Assembly (NCBI GenBank): GCA_025464585.1
Contig: JAODGL010000052.1
Coordinates: 1 to 5,949 of the forward strand
Source: Methanosarcinales archaeon
GTDB taxonomy: Archaea > Halobacteriota > Syntropharchaeia > Alkanophagales > Methanospirareceae
Direction of reading: 5' to 3'
Length of the DNA: 5,949 bases
The position numbers and the translations under genes were made by a program. Every line of letters begins with the position of its first letter. Within the stretch, counting starts at the first letter, position 1. The notes beneath the pieces are model-generated. The model was not told the DNA's origin and ran no database searches. It saw only the letters and a program-made list of their open reading frames with translations. Below, one piece after another: positions 4,324 to 5,949 of this stretch.

Positions 4324-4965
4324 ATGATGGATGAGCAATTAGTATATCCGATGAAAGAGAGAAAGATAGAGGCAATCCTGTTCGACCTTGATGGCGTACT
4401 AATAAACTCATTTGAAAGCTGGTATCAAGCGTTTAACGCAATGTTAATGGCATACAGGAGGAAAGAGATGAGCAGAGCAGAGTTTACGAAGAAATGCTGG
4501 GGTCCTGACCTGAAGCATAATTTAGATGCGATAAATCTGGATGAAGCAGCAGGAAAATATTGCATTAGCGAGCAACTGAAGTTAATAGAGCTTATAGAGC
4601 TGTTCCCGGGTGCAAAAGAGGTTTTGAGCCGTGTAAGGGAAAAATATAAGCTTAAAGTAGGGCTGGTTACAAATACGCCAAAAAAGAATGTTCACAGGAT
4701 CTTGGAGCACTTTCATCTATCCGGCTATTTTGATGTGATTGTGACCGGGGATGACGTGAAAAATGGGAAACCCGATGCTGAAATGGTGATAGAGGCGTGT
4801 GAGAGGCTAAAAACAAAGCCCGAGAATGTGATACTCGTGGGAGATACGGAAAGCGATTTCATGGCTGGCAAATCCGCCGGTTGTGCGGTTATAGGCGTGG
4901 GAGCGAAATCAGCAGGTGATATGCACATAGAGAATCTTTATGAATTGTTATCTATTTTGGATTAA
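4324..4965 (+). CDS. HAD-superfamily phosphatase, phosphoglycolate phosphatase-like
   Basis: The product is 213 residues. Haloacid-dehalogenase hydrolases form a phospho-aspartate on the first Asp of motif I and use Mg2+. All four motifs are present: motif I DLDGVL (Asp21 nucleophile, Asp23 acid/base), motif II LVTNT (Thr116), motif III Lys149 in NGKPD, and motif IV GDTESD (Asp174, Asp178). A helical cap (about 30-90) between motifs I and II makes it a C1-cap member of the Gph/beta-phosphoglucomutase-like group. Gene-level specificity cannot be read from the motifs, so phosphoglycolate is only the commonest guess. The start is uncertain: ATG 4324, 4327 and 4351 are all in frame. The last gives the typical MKERKIEAILFDLDG beginning, but no Shine-Dalgarno supports it. 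The gene converges with the PurM/HypE-like gene with only 8 nt between stops. Confidence 0.9.
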   Translation: MMDEQLVYPMKERKIEAILFDLDGVLINSFESWYQAFNAMLMAYRRKEMSRAEFTKKCWGPDLKHNLDAINLDEAAGKYCISEQLKLIELIELFPGAKEVLSRVREKYKLKVGLVTNTPKKNVHRILEHFHLSGYFDVIVTGDDVKNGKPDAEMVIEACERLKTKPENVILVGDTESDFMAGKSAGCAVIGVGAKSAGDMHIENLYELLSILD

Positions 4966-4973
4966 GCCCTTTC

Positions 4974-5949
4974 CTACTTCTCAAAATCACCTGCCACCAT
5001 TTCTTTCACCCTATCTCTCTTATAAATCGCCTCTTCAACCGCCTTGTCCACGCGCCTCTTCATCTCTTCAAAATCCTTCCCTGCGCTCACGCTTTCTCCC
5101 ACAACCTTCTTTACCGGTGTGTACGCCGACTCACGAAACTCAGGTATGAATACTTTTCTTTCTCCATCCACAACGATTTCTGCACCTTTCCCCTCTTCAA
5201 CCTCGCCAACCACTTCTATTCTCACTCCTTCACTTCTTACAACTTTCTTCACCTCTTCTGCCATAGCTTCCGGACAAATAATAAGAAGAGCATCCAGAGA
5301 TACGCCTAAATAGTCTATTCCATGCCGTTCCAGCATCCTGAGCACGTGCTCATTTACTAAACCCCGCATCGTGGCTTCATAAAAAACGAGTTTTACGCCC
5401 GCTACCTTTGCAATCTCGTTCGCATCTCCTCTGATCCCTCCGTTTGTCACATCGGTCATGACATGAACCCTGCTTACCATATCTTCTTTGATAAGCGCAT
5501 TACAAGCACGCAGAAAATTTATATTTAGCGTTTCTTTCACTACTTCTGTTTCACCAAAATACAAAGCGGCGGTGGAGATTGTCCCCCCTCCTGCTCCCTC
5601 GGTCATTAATATTACATCCCCTTCTTTTGCTCCTTCTCTCGATACGAGCGCATCAGCAACGCCAACTGCGCCAACGCAGCCCGTCATCCTTTCGCCTATT
5701 ACCACATCTCCGCCTATTCGCAATGTCGAACCCGTTACGAGCGGAACGCCAGTTGCTTCTGATACCGTTGAAATTCCCGCTACATGGTCGAATATCTTCG
5801 CAACGTCACCGTCATCGGCAACATGAATGTCTGAGAATAGTGCAACAGGTATAGCACCCATCACATACACGTCACGAAGAGCGGCACGTGCAACGTGAAA
5901 ACCAGCGAGAAACGGGAAATCGCTCAGTCGCGAATGCATTCCATCTACG
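4974..5949 (-). CDS. AIR synthase (PurM/HypE)-superfamily protein, 5' end outside window
   Basis: About 324 residues are visible, and the frame is open through the right edge (VDG precedes the internal Met at 5939). PurM/HypE/SelD-fold proteins bind ATP and act in purine synthesis, hydrogenase maturation or selenophosphate formation. Typical segments are DGMHSRLSDFPFLAG, 'RAALRDVYVMGAIPVALFSDIHVADDGD', 'VPLVTGSTLRIGGD', 'GDVILMTEGAGGGTI', 'VHVMTDVTNGGIRGDANEIA', 'LGVSLDALLIICP' and a late 'FRESAYTPVKKVVG'. I recognise the pattern as the archaeal HypE-related 'AIR synthase-related / hydrogenase maturation factor-like' group (COG1973 type, from memory), rather than PurM or HypE proper. Its exact reaction is not known to me. 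The N-terminal part, including any extra domain, is missing from the window. It converges with the HAD gene. Confidence 0.82.
   Translation of the reverse strand, partial: VDGMHSRLSDFPFLAGFHVARAALRDVYVMGAIPVALFSDIHVADDGDVAKIFDHVAGISTVSEATGVPLVTGSTLRIGGDVVIGERMTGCVGAVGVADALVSREGAKEGDVILMTEGAGGGTISTAALYFGETEVVKETLNINFLRACNALIKEDMVSRVHVMTDVTNGGIRGDANEIAKVAGVKLVFYEATMRGLVNEHVLRMLERHGIDYLGVSLDALLIICPEAMAEEVKKVVRSEGVRIEVVGEVEEGKGAEIVVDGERKVFIPEFRESAYTPVKKVVGESVSAGKDFEEMKRRVDKAVEEAIYKRDRVKEMVAGDFEK

Noticed and set aside
5488..5826. Plus-strand 112-residue Ser/Thr/Pro-rich open frame
   Set aside because: It is antisense to the PurM/HypE-like gene. The composition is the usual mirror of a real coding strand and no start signals are present.

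Overview
The window looks archaeal, most likely from a euryarchaeon. Two adjacent genes encode the archaeal/eukaryotic-type RNase P proteins Rpp30 (rnp3) and Pop5 (rnp2). There is also a small stand-alone PRC-barrel protein, an M50 protease with two CBS domains, and a PurM/HypE-like protein of a type I associate with methanogens and their relatives. Several starts have AT-rich TATA-like boxes about 22-28 nt upstream, as in leaderless archaeal transcription. A methanogen- or ANME-like lineage is plausible, but the sequence does not prove it.

Layout. Positions 1-254 (minus) hold a PRC-barrel gene cut by the left edge. It is divergent from a membrane-embedded M50 protease (309-1544, plus), and one symmetric TATA box lies between them. 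The protease converges with rnp2 (1600-1968, minus), which lies downstream of rnp3 (2031-2714, minus). rnp2 is bracketed by two same-orientation copies of an ATGCAAA-type repeat. The copy between rnp3 and rnp2 fills the whole intergenic space and can fold into a long hairpin.

Upstream of rnp3, 2715-4320 reads as an accessory, partly decayed segment. It holds a 45-codon remnant resembling the N-terminus of a PHP-domain/ATPase (TrlF-like) protein (2730-2867, minus), a compact multi-hairpin palindromic element (2902-3015), and a 63-residue unrecognised protein with a very strong Shine-Dalgarno (3038-3229, minus). It also holds a ClpP/crotonase-fold serine protease of the SDH/SppA-like type, split into two frames by an apparent single-base frameshift (4289 to 3244, minus). 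Divergent from the protease is an HAD phosphatase (4324-4965, plus). This converges, 8 nt apart, with a PurM/HypE-like gene that runs off the right edge (4974-5949, minus).

Functional links. rnp2 and rnp3 supply two protein subunits of the tRNA 5'-maturation ribozyme. The split protease and the 63-residue protein overlap by one base at stop and first start and look co-expressed. The other genes are housekeeping or regulatory with no obvious shared pathway. The most unusual material is the 2715-4320 segment and the repeats around rnp2.
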